Positions 10,867-21,840 of a stretch of 64,000 nucleotides of DNA are shown piece by piece. The notes under the pieces were generated by a model. The model saw only the letters and a list, made by a program, of their open reading frames with translations. It ran no database searches and had not been told where the DNA came from. The number at the start of each line of letters is the position of its first letter. The first letter of the stretch is position 1. This DNA is from an uncultured Oleiphilus sp. (GTDB taxonomy: Bacteria; Pseudomonadota; Gammaproteobacteria; Pseudomonadales; Oleiphilaceae): positions 124,001 to 188,000 of the forward strand of contig CAJWBE010000001.1 in NCBI GenBank assembly GCA_913020045.1, read 5' to 3'. The translations under genes were made by a program, and so were the position numbers.

Positions 10867-11334
10867 ATGCCAAGACGACAGCCCAAAAAAAGCTCATTAT
10901 CGCCGCTACTTAGTGTCACAAAACTCACCGCGGGCTCGCGTGACCTTCGTCACCTCATCGCTAAAGCGGAGCAACTTAACACCTTTGACGAGCATTTTGA
11001 GCACGCACTACCAAAGCCATTAAGAGGTCACTTTAAAGTCAACGGGCTTAACAACAATCAACTGACCATCACGGCGACATCTGCCGCCCTCGCGACACGC
11101 TGCAGAATGAGCCAGCAGCAAATACTCGCAACGCTCAATCGCCAATTAGACCTAAAGCTCTCACAAATAAAAATAAAAATACGCCCAAAAAGTCTTACCC
11201 ATCCAAGCCCTCAAACTTTTCGTACCCTCAGTACGGAAAATGCCCAGATTCTAATCACAGAAGCTGAGCAAACGAAGGATGAAAAACTAAAGGAAATGCT
11301 AATGCGCTTAGCGAGCCATGCCCGCCAAGACTAA
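10867..11334 (+). CDS. DUF721 (DciA-like) protein
   Basis: This small basic protein belongs to the DUF721 family. Some members, named DciA, load the replicative helicase DnaB in bacteria that lack DnaC. The RDLRHLIAKAEQLNTFDEHF start and the LTITATSAALATRCRMSQQQILATLN strand-helix region are characteristic. The start chosen is ATG at 10867 (155 residues), where family similarity begins. A GTG at 10804 would add 21 residues of unrelated sequence. It is the only plus-strand gene between moaC and rnpB and sits head-to-head with the M23 peptidase gene. Helicase loading is inferred from the family, not seen here. Confidence 0.8.
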   Translation: MPRRQPKKSSLSPLLSVTKLTAGSRDLRHLIAKAEQLNTFDEHFEHALPKPLRGHFKVNGLNNNQLTITATSAALATRCRMSQQQILATLNRQLDLKLSQIKIKIRPKSLTHPSPQTFRTLSTENAQILITEAEQTKDEKLKEMLMRLASHARQD

Positions 11335-11340
11335 CCAAAC

Positions 11341-12249
11341 TTATACTGCAGCAGGTTTCATGTAAGAGATAGGTGCATCACTTGAGTCAACGAAGGTTTT
11401 GACTTCCCAAGCATCTGTCTCTTTGATCAGCTTCCTCAACAATTTATTGTTAAGGTCGTGACCTGACTTAAAGCCCTTAAACTCGCCTACTAGGCTATTC
11501 CCTAGTAGATATAGATCACCGATTGCATCAAGAATCTTGTGCTTCACAAACTCATCATCGTAACGCAAGCCGTCTTCGTTGAGCACTTTATACTCATCAA
11601 CAACGATCGCATTATCAACGCTGCCGCCTAGCGCTAAGTTCATTTCTCGAAGGCGTTCGATATCACGCATAAATCCAAACGTACGTGCGCGACTTACTTC
11701 TTTAACAAAGGACGTGCTAGAGAAATCGATGCTTGCTTCCTGACTTCTGTTTTTGAAAGCTGGATGGTCAAATTCAATAGCAAAACCTACTTTGAATCCA
11801 TTAAAAGGCAAAAACGTTGCCGTTTTCCCATCTTCCTCGATGGTGACTTCTTTAGTAATTTGAATAAACTTCTTTGCTGCCTGTTGCTCTTCGATCCCTG
11901 CTGACTGAATCAAGAAAACAAAAGGTCCGGCACTGCCGTCCATAATTGGCACTTCTTCGGCGCTCAACTCAACACGACAGTTATCAATACCTAGCCCAGC
12001 CATCGCGGACAATAAATGTTCTACAGTAGCGACTTTGGTGCCATCTTTAACCAGAGTAGTTGAGAGCAGTGTCTCGCCCACGTTCTCCGCGCGCGCTGGA
12101 ATTTCAACAATTGGTTCTAAATCGGTTCGGCAAAAAATAATGCCCGAATCGATGGGAGCAGGCTTAAGCGTAAGATACACTTTTTTGCCCGAATGAAGAC
12201 CGACGCCGGTGGCGCGAATCGTATTTTTCAAAGTGCGCTGTTTAATCAT
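11341..12249 (-). CDS. lpxC: UDP-3-O-acyl-N-acetylglucosamine deacetylase LpxC
   Basis: LpxC removes acetate from UDP-3-O-acyl-GlcNAc, the committed step of lipid A synthesis, in the cytoplasm. The zinc ligands are at the family positions: H78 (EHLLSA), H237 and D241 (HKILDAIGD), with the catalytic base H264 (SGHDLNN). The length of 302 matches the family. It is the last gene of the division cluster, about 190 bp after ftsZ; a strong hairpin lies between them. A TTGACC element occurs about 45 bp upstream of the start, but no well-spaced -10 was found, so it is not clear whether lpxC has its own promoter. Confidence 0.97.
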   Translation of the reverse strand: MIKQRTLKNTIRATGVGLHSGKKVYLTLKPAPIDSGIIFCRTDLEPIVEIPARAENVGETLLSTTLVKDGTKVATVEHLLSAMAGLGIDNCRVELSAEEVPIMDGSAGPFVFLIQSAGIEEQQAAKKFIQITKEVTIEEDGKTATFLPFNGFKVGFAIEFDHPAFKNRSQEASIDFSSTSFVKEVSRARTFGFMRDIERLREMNLALGGSVDNAIVVDEYKVLNEDGLRYDDEFVKHKILDAIGDLYLLGNSLVGEFKGFKSGHDLNNKLLRKLIKETDAWEVKTFVDSSDAPISYMKPAAV

Positions 12250-12371
12250 ATAGACGCTATTTTACCTTGCAAACTGCATTAACTGGTCAAAAAACAGGCG
12301 CATACTAACAGAACGCCTAGGGTTTCCCAAGAATAAAGCGTTACTATTCATTAATTTGTAACAGTGCGTAA

Positions 12372-12409
12372 TTAGGCTATCGGCGGAATCCGTACCGTCG
12401 ATAGCCTAA
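12372..12409 (-). terminator. Long hairpin between ftsZ and lpxC
   Basis: An inverted repeat of 15 paired positions with an 8-nt loop lies 35 bp after the ftsZ stop. The outer 11 bp (TTAGGCTATCG with CGATAGCCTAA) are perfect, and three inner CGG/CCG pairs follow one imperfect pair. No run of T follows on the minus strand. A simple intrinsic terminator is therefore doubtful; partial termination or an mRNA-end or processing structure is as likely. Confidence 0.5.
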
Positions 12410-12443
12410 CCAGCAGATCAATGCCTACCTTGTTTTAAGCCGC

Positions 12444-13610
12444 CTAGTCAGCCTGGCGTCGCAAAAATGCAGGAATATCTAGGTAGTCAACACTGGGCTG
12501 AGCATGCTCAACCGAGTCATTATCTACCGCTGCATTTCCCACGTTCACCGGTGCTCTCCTGCGAGCAACGGCAGGTCGGTCAAGCTGACGATAGTCAGTT
12601 GTTCCGTCTACGCTCTTAGCAGTATTGTCGACAACTTTCACGGGCTTATCCCAAGAGTTCGCCAAGCCAGTCGCAACCACCGTTACTCGCAGCTCGTCCG
12701 TCATTTCAGGATCGATAACCGTGCCAACCACAACCGTTGCAGAGTCTGATGCAAACTCTTCAACAATATTACCCACCTCAGAAAACTCACCAAGGTTTAG
12801 GTCAACGCCCGCTGTTATATTAACCAAGATACCGCGTGCGCCTTGTAGGTTAATATCTTCAAGCAATGGACTTCTAATCGCTGCTTCGGCCGCTTCTCGC
12901 GCACGATCTTCGCCTGTCGCCGAACCGGTACCCATCATCGCCATACCCATTTCAGACATTACTGTTTTGACGTCTGCGAAATCGACGTTAATCATACCTG
13001 GGCGAATGATCAAATCTGCAATACCCTGCACCGCGCCTTGCAAGACATCATTCGCCGCGCCAAATGCATCAAGAAGCGTTGTATTTTTGCCCAAGACCGA
13101 TAGCAGCTTCTCATTCGGAATTGTAATAAGAGAATCAACATTTTCTGCTAACTCGGCGAGGCCCGCGTCAGCAATTTTCATTCGCTTTCCACCTTCGAAT
13201 GGAAACGGTTTTGTCACAACAGCAACCGTCAAGATTCCAAGATCTCGCGCCACCTCTGCAACGATAGGTGCGCCACCTGTTCCGGTGCCTCCGCCCATAC
13301 CTGCAGTAATAAAAACCATGTCAGCGCCTTTCAATGTTTCGGCGATTCTCTCACGGTCTTCCAATGCGGCTTGACGACCAATCTCTGGATTCGCTCCAGC
13401 ACCAAGACCTTTTGTAATCGTATTTCCTAATTGGATAACCGACTTTGCGTCTAAATCTTTCAGCGCCTGAGAATCTGTATTTGCACAGATAAACTCAACA
13501 CCATCGACTTCTCCATTCAGCATATGACGTACTGCATTACCGCCACCTCCGCCAACACCAACTACTTTAATGACTGCGTTTTGCGACACATTCTCAACAA
13601 GTTCGAACAT
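12444..13610 (-). CDS. ftsZ: Cell division GTPase FtsZ
   Basis: FtsZ is the tubulin-like GTPase that builds the division ring. The GTP-binding signature [12 protein letters not shown], the glycine-rich loop [10 protein letters not shown] and the T7 loop NVDFADVK are visible. The C-terminus ends in the conserved partner-binding peptide [12 protein letters not shown], which binds FtsA and ZipA. The start is taken as ATG at 13610 (388 residues), 7 bp after AGGAG. The GTG directly before it at 13613 is too close to the ribosome site. It follows ftsA by about 80 bp. Confidence 0.98.
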   Translation of the reverse strand: MFELVENVSQNAVIKVVGVGGGGGNAVRHMLNGEVDGVEFICANTDSQALKDLDAKSVIQLGNTITKGLGAGANPEIGRQAALEDRERIAETLKGADMVFITAGMGGGTGTGGAPIVAEVARDLGILTVAVVTKPFPFEGGKRMKIADAGLAELAENVDSLITIPNEKLLSVLGKNTTLLDAFGAANDVLQGAVQGIADLIIRPGMINVDFADVKTVMSEMGMAMMGTGSATGEDRAREAAEAAIRSPLLEDINLQGARGILVNITAGVDLNLGEFSEVGNIVEEFASDSATVVVGTVIDPEMTDELRVTVVATGLANSWDKPVKVVDNTAKSVDGTTDYRQLDRPAVARRRAPVNVGNAAVDNDSVEHAQPSVDYLDIPAFLRRQAD

Positions 13611-13689
13611 CACCCTTCTCCTAATTTTTATTACTTCAATCTGCTAGTTATTACTTAAATAGATACAATATTATTTATTAGTGAGCGGC

Positions 13690-14925
13690 TTAAAAATTCC
13701 CTGTAAACCAACTCTTTATTTTTGCCACCAAACTCTCGCCTCCATCTGGCTTAACCACATCACCAGCGCCGGATTCACGCTGCTTTAAGCCATACATCAG
13801 CAACCCAACGCCGGTAGCGTACATTGGGTTATTCACGACATCCGACAGACCGCTTACACCTTGCGGGCAAGCCAATCTAACGGGCATATGAAATATTTCT
13901 TCTGCTAACTCAACAACACCTTCCATTTTAGAGGTGCCTCCGGTCAGCACGATTCCCGCCGCAATCATATCTTCGAAGCCACTGCGGCGAAGCTCTGATT
14001 GCACGAGCGTAAAAAGTTCTTCATAGCGAGGCTCGACCACCTCAGCTAACGCCTGACGAGACAAGTCTCGAGGCGGTCTATCGCCAACGCTTGGCACCTT
14101 AATTGTTTCGTCTGCACCAGCAAGCTGCGTTAACGCACAGGCATATTTGATTTTAATTTCTTCCGCATTTTGCGTTGGAGTACGAAGCGCCATGGCAATA
14201 TCATTGGTCACTTGGTCGCCGGCAATCGGAATCACTGCGGTATGCCTAATCGAGCCGCCAGTAAAGATTGCGATATCCGTTGTGCCGCCACCAATATCGA
14301 CAACGCACACACCTAACTCTTTCTCATCTTCCGTCAGCACAGCGTACGCAGACGCCAGCTGCTCTAAAATGATGTCATCTACTTCGAGATCACATTTCTG
14401 AACACACTTTTCGATATTCTGCGCCGCATTCACTGCGCACGTTACCAAGTGCACCTTTGCTTCTAGGCGCACACCAGACATACCTAGGGGCTCTTTGATT
14501 CCCTCTTGGCTATCAATGACATATTCCTGCGGCAGTATGTGCAGTACTTTTTGGTCTGCAGGAATCGCAACTGCCTGCGCTGCGTCGATCACGCGATCAA
14601 TGTCTGCCTGCATGACTTCTCGATCTCTTACCGCGACAATCCCGTGCGAGTTCATGCTCCTAATATGGCTACCGGCGATGCCGGCATACACGGAATGAAT
14701 ATCGCAACCGGCCATCAACTCCGCCTCTTCAACAGCGCGCTGAATGGCATTGACCGTGGTATCGATGTTAACCACCACACCGCGCTTCAAGCCCCGAGAT
14801 GCATGCGAGCCAATACCTACGATCTCGACCTGACCGTCATCAGTTTTCTTCCCGACGATTGCCACGACCTTTGACGTACCAATGTCCAAACCTACGGTAA
14901 ACGAGCTATCTGCTGTGCCAGCCAT
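13690..14925 (-). CDS. ftsA: Cell division protein FtsA
   Basis: FtsA is the actin-like ATPase that tethers FtsZ to the membrane and recruits later division proteins. The 411-residue protein has the phosphate-1 motif VGLDIGTSKV, the CVVDIGGGTTDIAIF phosphate-2 loop and the VLTGGTSKMEG adenosine motif. The last residues (VAKIKSWFTGNF) form the expected amphipathic membrane-targeting helix. It follows ftsQ by 40 bp and precedes ftsZ in the usual order ftsQ-ftsA-ftsZ. Confidence 0.97.
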   Translation of the reverse strand: MAGTADSSFTVGLDIGTSKVVAIVGKKTDDGQVEIVGIGSHASRGLKRGVVVNIDTTVNAIQRAVEEAELMAGCDIHSVYAGIAGSHIRSMNSHGIVAVRDREVMQADIDRVIDAAQAVAIPADQKVLHILPQEYVIDSQEGIKEPLGMSGVRLEAKVHLVTCAVNAAQNIEKCVQKCDLEVDDIILEQLASAYAVLTEDEKELGVCVVDIGGGTTDIAIFTGGSIRHTAVIPIAGDQVTNDIAMALRTPTQNAEEIKIKYACALTQLAGADETIKVPSVGDRPPRDLSRQALAEVVEPRYEELFTLVQSELRRSGFEDMIAAGIVLTGGTSKMEGVVELAEEIFHMPVRLACPQGVSGLSDVVNNPMYATGVGLLMYGLKQRESGAGDVVKPDGGESLVAKIKSWFTGNF

Positions 14926-14965
14926 AACGCCTATCTCTTTGTTGCTTTAACTAACTGTCAATCAA

Positions 14966-15814
14966 TTAGTCGAAATTGTTTGTGGAGCGCCCATCAACCG
15001 GCGCATCCAGCTTCCATTTAATTGCCAACCCATTTGGGTAACGCGTATCAATTGTGTCCATTCGCTGCTGATTCTCCGCGGAGGCCCCCTCAAGGACAGC
15101 GATCATTCGGGCAACTTTTTCATCAAACGGAGGGCTGCCAAGCTCAACCGAAATCCCGTTCGCCAGCGTTGCCTCCCATACTCCACGAGGTTTCAAATGC
15201 AGCTCAATGATTTCCAAACCATTCGATGCTACCAATGCCTGCAACGCCGCTAACTGAGTTAGGACACCGACTTTTTGCATAACGCTGTAGTTTGCGGGCC
15301 CCACCAATTTTGGTAGTGACGCTTCCCAACTCAAAACGTCCGGCGTAAATACCTCACCATCGCCATTGAGATAGCTACCTTTATTCCACAGAGCCACCGG
15401 CACTTGCTCAACGGTTCCTATCGAAATCTCACCCGGCCACACTCGCGATACTGTCGAAGATTTAACCCAAGGAAGCGAATCGACCTGTGCTTTAATCTCA
15501 TTCAAATCGGCTGTCAAAAAGCTACCCTGCAACCAAGGCGATATCTTGTCTGAGATGACCGTCGCATCGACCTTGTTCAATTCACCGTGGACAGATATTT
15601 GCTCAATATTGTGGTCCACCAATGCAATCAATTCAGTCTTAAATGAAGCAAGTACAATCAACGCAAATAAAGTCGCGAGAATGCCTGCATAGGGTTTGAA
15701 AACTGAGAGCATCACAACAAGCGACGACACATCGCCAGAGGCCTTTGCTTTCGTATTCTGACGGGCAAAACTGGCGCCTCTTGAAGCGACAGATCCGCGC
15801 ACATTAGTAGCCAT
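14966..15814 (-). CDS. ftsQ: Cell division protein FtsQ
   Basis: FtsQ is a bitopic inner-membrane protein that links early and late divisome proteins through FtsB and FtsL. The 282-residue protein has a basic cytoplasmic tail, one transmembrane segment at about 41-58, then a POTRA domain (VDHNIEQISVHGELNKVDA onward) and the beta domain with PRGVWEATLANGISVELG. Its ATG shares one base with the ddl stop (TAATG arrangement), and GGAG lies 8 bp upstream, so translation is probably coupled to ddl. Confidence 0.93.
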   Translation of the reverse strand: MATNVRGSVASRGASFARQNTKAKASGDVSSLVVMLSVFKPYAGILATLFALIVLASFKTELIALVDHNIEQISVHGELNKVDATVISDKISPWLQGSFLTADLNEIKAQVDSLPWVKSSTVSRVWPGEISIGTVEQVPVALWNKGSYLNGDGEVFTPDVLSWEASLPKLVGPANYSVMQKVGVLTQLAALQALVASNGLEIIELHLKPRGVWEATLANGISVELGSPPFDEKVARMIAVLEGASAENQQRMDTIDTRYPNGLAIKWKLDAPVDGRSTNNFD

Positions 15815-16779
15815 TAAGATTGCTCCGCATTTAAGTCTTCTAGCGTCTGCTGAAGAATAGTTGTGACCAGCTCACTCATATCTAAGCCTTTTGCTTGGGC
15901 TGCCATTGGCACCAAGCTGTGACTCGTCATTCCCGGCGTAGTATTCACTTCTAACAACCAATAACGCCCTCTCGAGTCACGCATCACGTCAACGCGGCCC
16001 CAGCCATCGCAACCTAAGGCTTCAAATGCGCGTTCAGCTAAATGCCCAAGACTCGTCTCTTCTTCTGCAATCAGCCCGCAAGGCAAAAGGTACTTGGTGT
16101 CATCCGATTCATACTTCGCTTCATAATCATAAAATGCATGGTCAGTCTTAAGCCCAATAACAGGCAGTGATTGGCCTGCCAATATTCCAATCGTAAACTC
16201 GTCACCTTCTATCCATTGCTCAAGCAGGACTTGCTGATCGAGCTTAAGTGCGCCCTCTATTGCAGCTTCAAGCTGCGACTGATTGTTTACTTTATAAACC
16301 CCAATTGAAGAGCCTTCTCTTGCCGGCTTAACGGCTAGCGGAAAGCCCATCAACGACACAAGCTGAGTGATTAAGCTTGGTTTAAATTCATCGACATACC
16401 CAAAACGAGGCGTCGGTAGATTCATTCCTTCCCAAATATATTTTGACCGCATTTTGTCCATTGCGATCGCCGAGCCCATCACCCCACTACCGGTATATGG
16501 AATGCCTAAGGTATCCAACACGCCTTGGATAACGCCGTCTTCTCCGCCGCGCCCATGCAGCGCCAAAAATACTCGATCTAACGGCGGCTCTGTCGTTAAA
16601 GACGCAATATCACCCTGATAATCAATACCGACAGCATCGACTCCAGCCTGCTGCAATGCAGTTAACACCGCATTACCGCTATCCAAAGACACATCTCTTT
16701 CAGCAGAGGTTCCGCCCATTAACACGGCGACGCGGCCAAGTTTGGCTATCAGCTCTTTTGGAGCGCAATAACTATTCAT
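15814..16779 (-). CDS. ddl: D-alanine--D-alanine ligase
   Basis: Ddl makes D-Ala-D-Ala for the peptidoglycan stem peptide using ATP. ATP-grasp motifs are visible: [15 protein letters not shown] at the N-terminus, [23 protein letters not shown], and the C-terminal [15 protein letters not shown]. The start chosen is ATG at 16779 (321 residues), which has GAGG at 6 bp and overlaps the murC stop by 8 bp (ATGAATAG). A longer frame to 16836 exists but adds 19 residues inside murC with no family match. Its place in the cluster matches ddlB. Confidence 0.96.
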   Translation of the reverse strand: MNSYCAPKELIAKLGRVAVLMGGTSAERDVSLDSGNAVLTALQQAGVDAVGIDYQGDIASLTTEPPLDRVFLALHGRGGEDGVIQGVLDTLGIPYTGSGVMGSAIAMDKMRSKYIWEGMNLPTPRFGYVDEFKPSLITQLVSLMGFPLAVKPAREGSSIGVYKVNNQSQLEAAIEGALKLDQQVLLEQWIEGDEFTIGILAGQSLPVIGLKTDHAFYDYEAKYESDDTKYLLPCGLIAEEETSLGHLAERAFEALGCDGWGRVDVMRDSRGRYWLLEVNTTPGMTSHSLVPMAAQAKGLDMSELVTTILQQTLEDLNAEQS

Positions 16780-18247
16780 CGCGAGCCTCTGCCTGGTCTT
16801 GTTTGGACAAAAAGCCAGCAGCCAAGCGTGGCGCAATTAAACCAACGTTACCCGCCCCTTGCGTCAAGACTAAGTCGCCAGACTCCATCACGTTCTCAAG
16901 CAGTGGTTCGATATCATCCACTGACTCAACATAAATCGGTTCAACTGAGCTGCGCTGGCGAATACTACGACAAAGGCTTTTGCTGTCAGCGCCGGGAATT
17001 GGCGACTCACCAGCAGCATAAACTTCGAGCAACAGCAGAACATCGACCTTTGACAACACTTGTACAAAATCTTCGTATAGGTCAGAGGTACGGCTATATC
17101 GATGTGGCTGATAGATCATTACGATACGTTTTTCTGGCCATCCCGCCTTAATTGCCTGAATGGTCGCGTCGACTTCACTAGGGTGATGACCATAATCGTC
17201 GACCAGCATTAACTCGCCGCCCTTAACGGGGTAGTCGCCATAGACCTGAAATCTGCGCCCCACACCTTCGAAACGGGACAACGCAGCCAACACCGCTTTA
17301 TCTTCCACTCCCTCATCACTCGCGACGGCAATCGCCGCTAATGCGTTGAGAACATTATGATGGCCCGGCATGCGCAAACTTACGTCGAGGTCAGTTAACT
17401 CACCTGGGCGACATACCGTGAACTTATTCTCCATAGCACTTTGCGTAATATTGACCGCTTTAAAGTCCGCATCATCAGACACCCCATAGGTAATGATTGA
17501 GCGTGAGACTTCAGGAATGAGTTCTCTAACCACGGGATCATCAATACACATCACCGCCGCACCGTAGAAAGGCAGGTTATGTAAAAAGTCAACGAAGGTC
17601 TGTTTTAAGCGACCAAAATCACCGCCATAGGTATGCATATGATCGGCTTCTATATTCGTTACTACCGACAGCATGGGGGTCAGGTGCAAAAAAGACGCAT
17701 CACTTTCATCGGCTTCGGCAACTAAATAGCGTGACTCGCCCAATTTAGCGTTGGTACCCGCACTATTTAAACGACCGCCAATAACGAAAGTCGGGTCAAG
17801 GCCAGCCTCACCCAAAATCGAAGCAATCAAGCTGGTTGTTGTCGTTTTGCCATGGGTTCCAGCGATTGCGATGCCATGCCGGTAACGCATAATCTCAGCT
17901 AACATCTCTGCTCGAGGGACGATAGGCGTGCGGCTTTCCCTCGCTGCAATGACTTCTGGGTTATCATCTTTTACCGCACTCGAAACGACCACAACGTCTG
18001 CTTGTTCAACGTTGCTGCCTTGATGTCCGATAAATACGACAGCACCTAATGATTCAAGCCTGCGCGTAGTCGCTGATGCCTGAATATCAGAGCCACTGAT
18101 TTGATACCCCTGATTCATCAAAACTTCTGCGATTCCACACATACCGGAGCCACCAATCCCAACAAAATGGATCGTCTGTATTCGGCGCATTTCCGGAATT
18201 TCGACAATCATTCCGCCGGGGCTTTTATATGAAGGAAACTTACGCAT
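16772..18247 (-). CDS. murC: UDP-N-acetylmuramate--L-alanine ligase MurC
   Basis: MurC adds L-alanine to UDP-MurNAc, the first stem-peptide residue. The N-terminal Rossmann segment [18 protein letters not shown], the ATP loop [14 protein letters not shown] and the C-terminal [10 protein letters not shown] and QPHRYSRT motifs are visible. The start chosen is ATG at 18247 (491 residues), which overlaps the murG stop by 8 bp (ATGCGTAA) with GGAG upstream. A longer open frame to 18316 runs deep into murG and is unlikely. Confidence 0.97.
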   Translation of the reverse strand: MRKFPSYKSPGGMIVEIPEMRRIQTIHFVGIGGSGMCGIAEVLMNQGYQISGSDIQASATTRRLESLGAVVFIGHQGSNVEQADVVVVSSAVKDDNPEVIAARESRTPIVPRAEMLAEIMRYRHGIAIAGTHGKTTTTSLIASILGEAGLDPTFVIGGRLNSAGTNAKLGESRYLVAEADESDASFLHLTPMLSVVTNIEADHMHTYGGDFGRLKQTFVDFLHNLPFYGAAVMCIDDPVVRELIPEVSRSIITYGVSDDADFKAVNITQSAMENKFTVCRPGELTDLDVSLRMPGHHNVLNALAAIAVASDEGVEDKAVLAALSRFEGVGRRFQVYGDYPVKGGELMLVDDYGHHPSEVDATIQAIKAGWPEKRIVMIYQPHRYSRTSDLYEDFVQVLSKVDVLLLLEVYAAGESPIPGADSKSLCRSIRQRSSVEPIYVESVDDIEPLLENVMESGDLVLTQGAGNVGLIAPRLAAGFLSKQDQAEARDE

Positions 18248-19322
18248 GACATTCTCTCCGACAGGCGCTCGCAACAAGCTCCGTTGCATCAGGTTTACCC
18301 AATTTTTTGGCCGCATCTGATAGTTTCTGAATTCGTTCAGGCTTTGTTAATAGCGGCGCGAGAATGTCCGCCAATGTCCCTGGGTCCAAATCTCGCTGCT
18401 GCAATATCCAAGCGGCACCGGCGCTTTCCATCGTCTTAGCATTCAACGTTTGATGGTCGTCTACGGCGTAAGGATAGGGTACGAGAATGCCACCAAGGCC
18501 AACGGCACACAGCTCAGAAACGGTCAATGCGCCCGCTCTACAAATCACAAAGTCCGCCCAACGATACGCTTCGCTCATATCATCGATAAACTCAGTGACT
18601 TTTGCCCTCACACCCTCGCGCTGATAGCTCGCCTGAGCCTGAGCATGCTTGTTTTTGCCGGTTTGATGCCAAACTTCAGGCATGACGCGTTGATCCAAAG
18701 ACGCAATCGCTAGCGGAACACTCTCATTGAGGCGTGCTGCACCCAAACTGCCACCCAATACCAATATTCTCATCACGCGACCACTTTCCACGACGCGCTT
18801 TGGCTCGTAATACATACGGCTAATTTCTTCGCGCAATGGGTTGCCGGTTAACTGAGTTTCTACCGCAACAGGAAACGCATGAGGAAACGCCTCTAGTACC
18901 CTACTAGCAATTCGAGATAACCATCGATTGGTCATCCCCGCGATAGAATTCTGCTCATGAATGACCAGCGGCTTACCTAATAAACGTGCCGCCACTCCAC
19001 CAGGTCCCGAGGCAAATCCCCCCATCCCCAAAACGCAATCAGGGTTAACCCGTCGCATTACTTTTAAGGCCTGCACCAAGGAAAACAACAAGCGAAATGG
19101 AGCCAGTGCAAAACTTAGCTTGCCTTTACCACGAAGCCCCTTAATCGACAGACCGTTGAACGGAATACCCGCGGCACTAACGATATCTTCTTCCATACCG
19201 TTTTTAGAGCCCATCCACACGACCGAATCGCCATAATGCTGAAGCGCCCTGGCGGTTGCGAGCGCAGGATAAACATGCCCTCCGGTTCCACCCGCCATCA
19301 ACAAGAATGTTCGTGCGCTCAT
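18240..19322 (-). CDS. murG: Lipid II synthase MurG
   Basis: MurG transfers GlcNAc from UDP-GlcNAc to lipid I on the inner face of the cytoplasmic membrane, giving lipid II. The 360-residue protein has the N-terminal glycine-rich loop [16 protein letters not shown], the lipid-facing [14 protein letters not shown] segment, and the C-terminal donor-binding region [15 protein letters not shown]. Its ATG overlaps the ftsW stop by 4 bp (ATGA). Confidence 0.97.
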   Translation of the reverse strand: MSARTFLLMAGGTGGHVYPALATARALQHYGDSVVWMGSKNGMEEDIVSAAGIPFNGLSIKGLRGKGKLSFALAPFRLLFSLVQALKVMRRVNPDCVLGMGGFASGPGGVAARLLGKPLVIHEQNSIAGMTNRWLSRIASRVLEAFPHAFPVAVETQLTGNPLREEISRMYYEPKRVVESGRVMRILVLGGSLGAARLNESVPLAIASLDQRVMPEVWHQTGKNKHAQAQASYQREGVRAKVTEFIDDMSEAYRWADFVICRAGALTVSELCAVGLGGILVPYPYAVDDHQTLNAKTMESAGAAWILQQRDLDPGTLADILAPLLTKPERIQKLSDAAKKLGKPDATELVASACRRECHA

Positions 19323-20497
19323 TTAGCCTCCTTTGGCGCGTCAGCGGCTAAGCTTTCTCGCATTCGAAGGTCACTATGAATCCGCAGCAACACACCAATA
19401 CTCATGCAGCTAACAACTAAACTGCTGCCACCATAACTAACAAGAGGTAAAGTCAGTCCCTTCGTCGGCAACAAGCCCATGTTAACGCCCATGTTGATAA
19501 AGGCCTGAACCCCCATCAATATGGCAATTCCGTAAGCAAAGTAAGCTGAAAACATGTCGCCTGCACGCGTCGCCATTGCACCAATCTGCATTGCCCGCCA
19601 AACCAGCACAGTAAATAATGAAATTACAAATAAGCTGCCCAACAACCCAAACTCTTCCGCCAAAATCGCGTAAACAAAATCAGTGTGCGCTTCCGGCAAA
19701 TAGAATTGCTTTTGAATACTGTTACCCAAACCTACGCCAAGCCATTCACCTCGGCCAAAAGCAATGAGCGACTGAACCAATTGATAGCCCGCGCCAAATT
19801 GATGCTCCCATGGGTCGGTGTAACCAACCAGACGCTCCAAACGATAGGGCTGCAGCTGAATAAGCACGACCAGTAACACCGCACACAGAGCTAACAACAA
19901 AACAAAGCGCCCCAGCTTTATGCCACTTAAAAACATCATGCCGACGAAGGCAGTCCCAATAACGACTGCTGCTCCTAGGTCAGGCTCTGACAGCAGCAAG
20001 ACACCTGCCAAACCTAAGACCATCATAGGTTTAGCAAAGCCCCACCAGCTCTCTAGTACTTCATCATGACGACGCACCAAATAGCCGGCGAGATAGGCCA
20101 CCAAAAATAGCTTCGCCAACTCTGAAGGTTGGAGATTAATACTGCCCAAGCCAATCCAACGTGTACTGCCATTCACTTCTTTTCCGATACCGGGCAGCAA
20201 GACGGCCAATAACAGAAGCAAAGAAACCGCGAGCAGCAACCAGCCACTTTTCTGCCACCAGCTCAACGGAACAGAATATGTAATCGCACCCGCACAAAGC
20301 GCAATACAGACGAAAATCCCATGACGAAACACGTAATGAAACGGGTTATCATTGCGCAGGTCTGCGACATCAATAGACGCTGACGCAATCATGACCAAGC
20401 CAACGAGCATTAAGGTCAATGCGACCAACAGCAATCGTCCGTCTAGTAGCTTTACGATTTCTACTTGAGGTAGAGCTGGCGTATTGGCTGTTGTCAT
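19319..20497 (-). CDS. ftsW: Peptidoglycan glycosyltransferase FtsW
   Basis: FtsW is a SEDS-family polytopic membrane protein that polymerises lipid II at the septum together with FtsI. The 392-residue protein is very hydrophobic, with about ten membrane segments. SEDS signatures are visible: INLQPSELAKLF, YAILAEEFGLLG and the terminal GLTLPLVSYGGSSL. Its start overlaps the murD stop by 4 bp. The cytoplasmic tail after the last helix is short. Confidence 0.96.
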   Translation of the reverse strand: MTTANTPALPQVEIVKLLDGRLLLVALTLMLVGLVMIASASIDVADLRNDNPFHYVFRHGIFVCIALCAGAITYSVPLSWWQKSGWLLLAVSLLLLLAVLLPGIGKEVNGSTRWIGLGSINLQPSELAKLFLVAYLAGYLVRRHDEVLESWWGFAKPMMVLGLAGVLLLSEPDLGAAVVIGTAFVGMMFLSGIKLGRFVLLLALCAVLLVVLIQLQPYRLERLVGYTDPWEHQFGAGYQLVQSLIAFGRGEWLGVGLGNSIQKQFYLPEAHTDFVYAILAEEFGLLGSLFVISLFTVLVWRAMQIGAMATRAGDMFSAYFAYGIAILMGVQAFINMGVNMGLLPTKGLTLPLVSYGGSSLVVSCMSIGVLLRIHSDLRMRESLAADAPKEAK

Positions 20498-21837
20498 AGC
20501 GCCCTCACCTCGTCACAGAAAAGTCGACCACGCTGCTCAAAGTTTTCGAACATATCGAAGCTTGCGCAGGCAGGCGAAAACAAGACAACATCACCCTCTT
20601 GCGCATCGGCATGCGCGACTGACACAGCCTCTTGTAAGGTATTAACTCTCTTAACATCGACGACACCGGCTAATGCATCAGCCACCACGTTAGCGTCTCG
20701 ACCAAACACAATGGCTGCTCGCCCATACTTAGCCATTGGTTGGCTTAATGGCGACAAATCCGCACCTTTAGCCTCACCACCCGCAATCAACAATACTTTG
20801 CCGCGCGCCTGACAACCAAAGCTTGAAATCGCAACAATAGAGGCTCCTGCGTTGGTTCCTTTTGAGTCGTTGACATAATCAACATCGTTTACAGTGCGCA
20901 CCGACTCACAACGATGAGCCAAACCTTTGAATTCTTTTGCCGCGTCAAGCATGGCATTCATTCTCAGCCCAACAGCACTGCCAAGAGCCAACGCAGCGAG
21001 CGTATTACTGACATTGTGCCTACCCTTAACACCCAGCTCTGCAACACTCAGTAACTGGTCAAAGCCTTTCGTTAAATATGCTTCGCCTTGGCCATCAGAG
21101 ACGCTAAATTTGTTCAAATCCTGACCGTTCAAGCCATAATGAATCAAACGCATATCACTGCGCATCATTGGCTGACTGAGCGCCTCATCATCATTAATAA
21201 CGACGGTATTCGCGCCAAAAAATATTCGTTGTTTCGCCTGTAAATAAGCCATTTTACTAGGGTAGCGATCCATATGGTCTTCGCTAATATTTAGCAGGGT
21301 CACCGCAGTGGCGTTCAACTTCTCTGTTGTCTCAAGTTGAAAGCTAGATAACTCCAGAACGTACAGCTCTACCTCATCACTTAACAGGCTTAGAGCCGGC
21401 ACGCCAATGTTGCCGCCAATAGCAACACGTGTTCCGTTTTTACGCGCCATCTCGCCAACGAGGGTCGTCACGCTACTTTTCCCGTTAGAACCTGTAATCG
21501 CGATAACAGGCGCATTCGCCAACTCGCTAAATAGGTCAATGTCTCCACGAACCTTGGCGCCACTCGCGATAGCTTCTTGAATCTCAGGCCGAGACAACGC
21601 GACACCAGGACTTAAAAATATCTCGCTCGCTGTGTTGAGAACAGATGAATCCAGCTGTCCCAATACGATTGGATAGTCGCCAAACTCCTGACTTATATCG
21701 GCTATATTAGGTGGCGCCTGTCTATCATCCATCAATATAAATGTACGCTGCTGATCACGTAAAAATCGCGCGCACGACAACCCCGTTTGGCCAAGGCCAA
21801 CGATCACGGTTCTCTTGTCAGTCGCAATTGTGTTCAC
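20494..21837 (-). CDS. murD: UDP-N-acetylmuramoylalanine--D-glutamate ligase MurD
   Basis: MurD adds D-glutamate to UDP-MurNAc-L-Ala. The 447-residue protein has the N-terminal VIVGLGQTGLSCARFL nucleotide-binding fold, the ATP loop ITGSNGKSSVTTLVGEM, and the C-terminal DSKGTNAGA and FSPACASFDMFENFEQRG motifs. The start is GTG at 21837, 3 bp after the mraY stop. Confidence 0.97.
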   Translation of the reverse strand: MNTIATDKRTVIVGLGQTGLSCARFLRDQQRTFILMDDRQAPPNIADISQEFGDYPIVLGQLDSSVLNTASEIFLSPGVALSRPEIQEAIASGAKVRGDIDLFSELANAPVIAITGSNGKSSVTTLVGEMARKNGTRVAIGGNIGVPALSLLSDEVELYVLELSSFQLETTEKLNATAVTLLNISEDHMDRYPSKMAYLQAKQRIFFGANTVVINDDEALSQPMMRSDMRLIHYGLNGQDLNKFSVSDGQGEAYLTKGFDQLLSVAELGVKGRHNVSNTLAALALGSAVGLRMNAMLDAAKEFKGLAHRCESVRTVNDVDYVNDSKGTNAGASIVAISSFGCQARGKVLLIAGGEAKGADLSPLSQPMAKYGRAAIVFGRDANVVADALAGVVDVKRVNTLQEAVSVAHADAQEGDVVLFSPACASFDMFENFEQRGRLFCDEVRAL

Positions 21838-21840
21838 GTG

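Noticed and set aside
12625-13374. Long open frame antisense to ftsZ
   Set aside because: A shadow of the ftsZ codon pattern; Ser/Pro/Ala-rich composition and no ribosome site.
16780-16836. Upstream extension of ddl
   Set aside because: It lies inside murC, adds residues without family similarity, and the ATG at 16779 has a ribosome site and an 8-bp overlap typical of this cluster.
18248-18316. Upstream extension of murC into murG
   Set aside because: ATG at 18247 has GGAG upstream and the same 8-bp overlap pattern; the extension does not resemble MurC.
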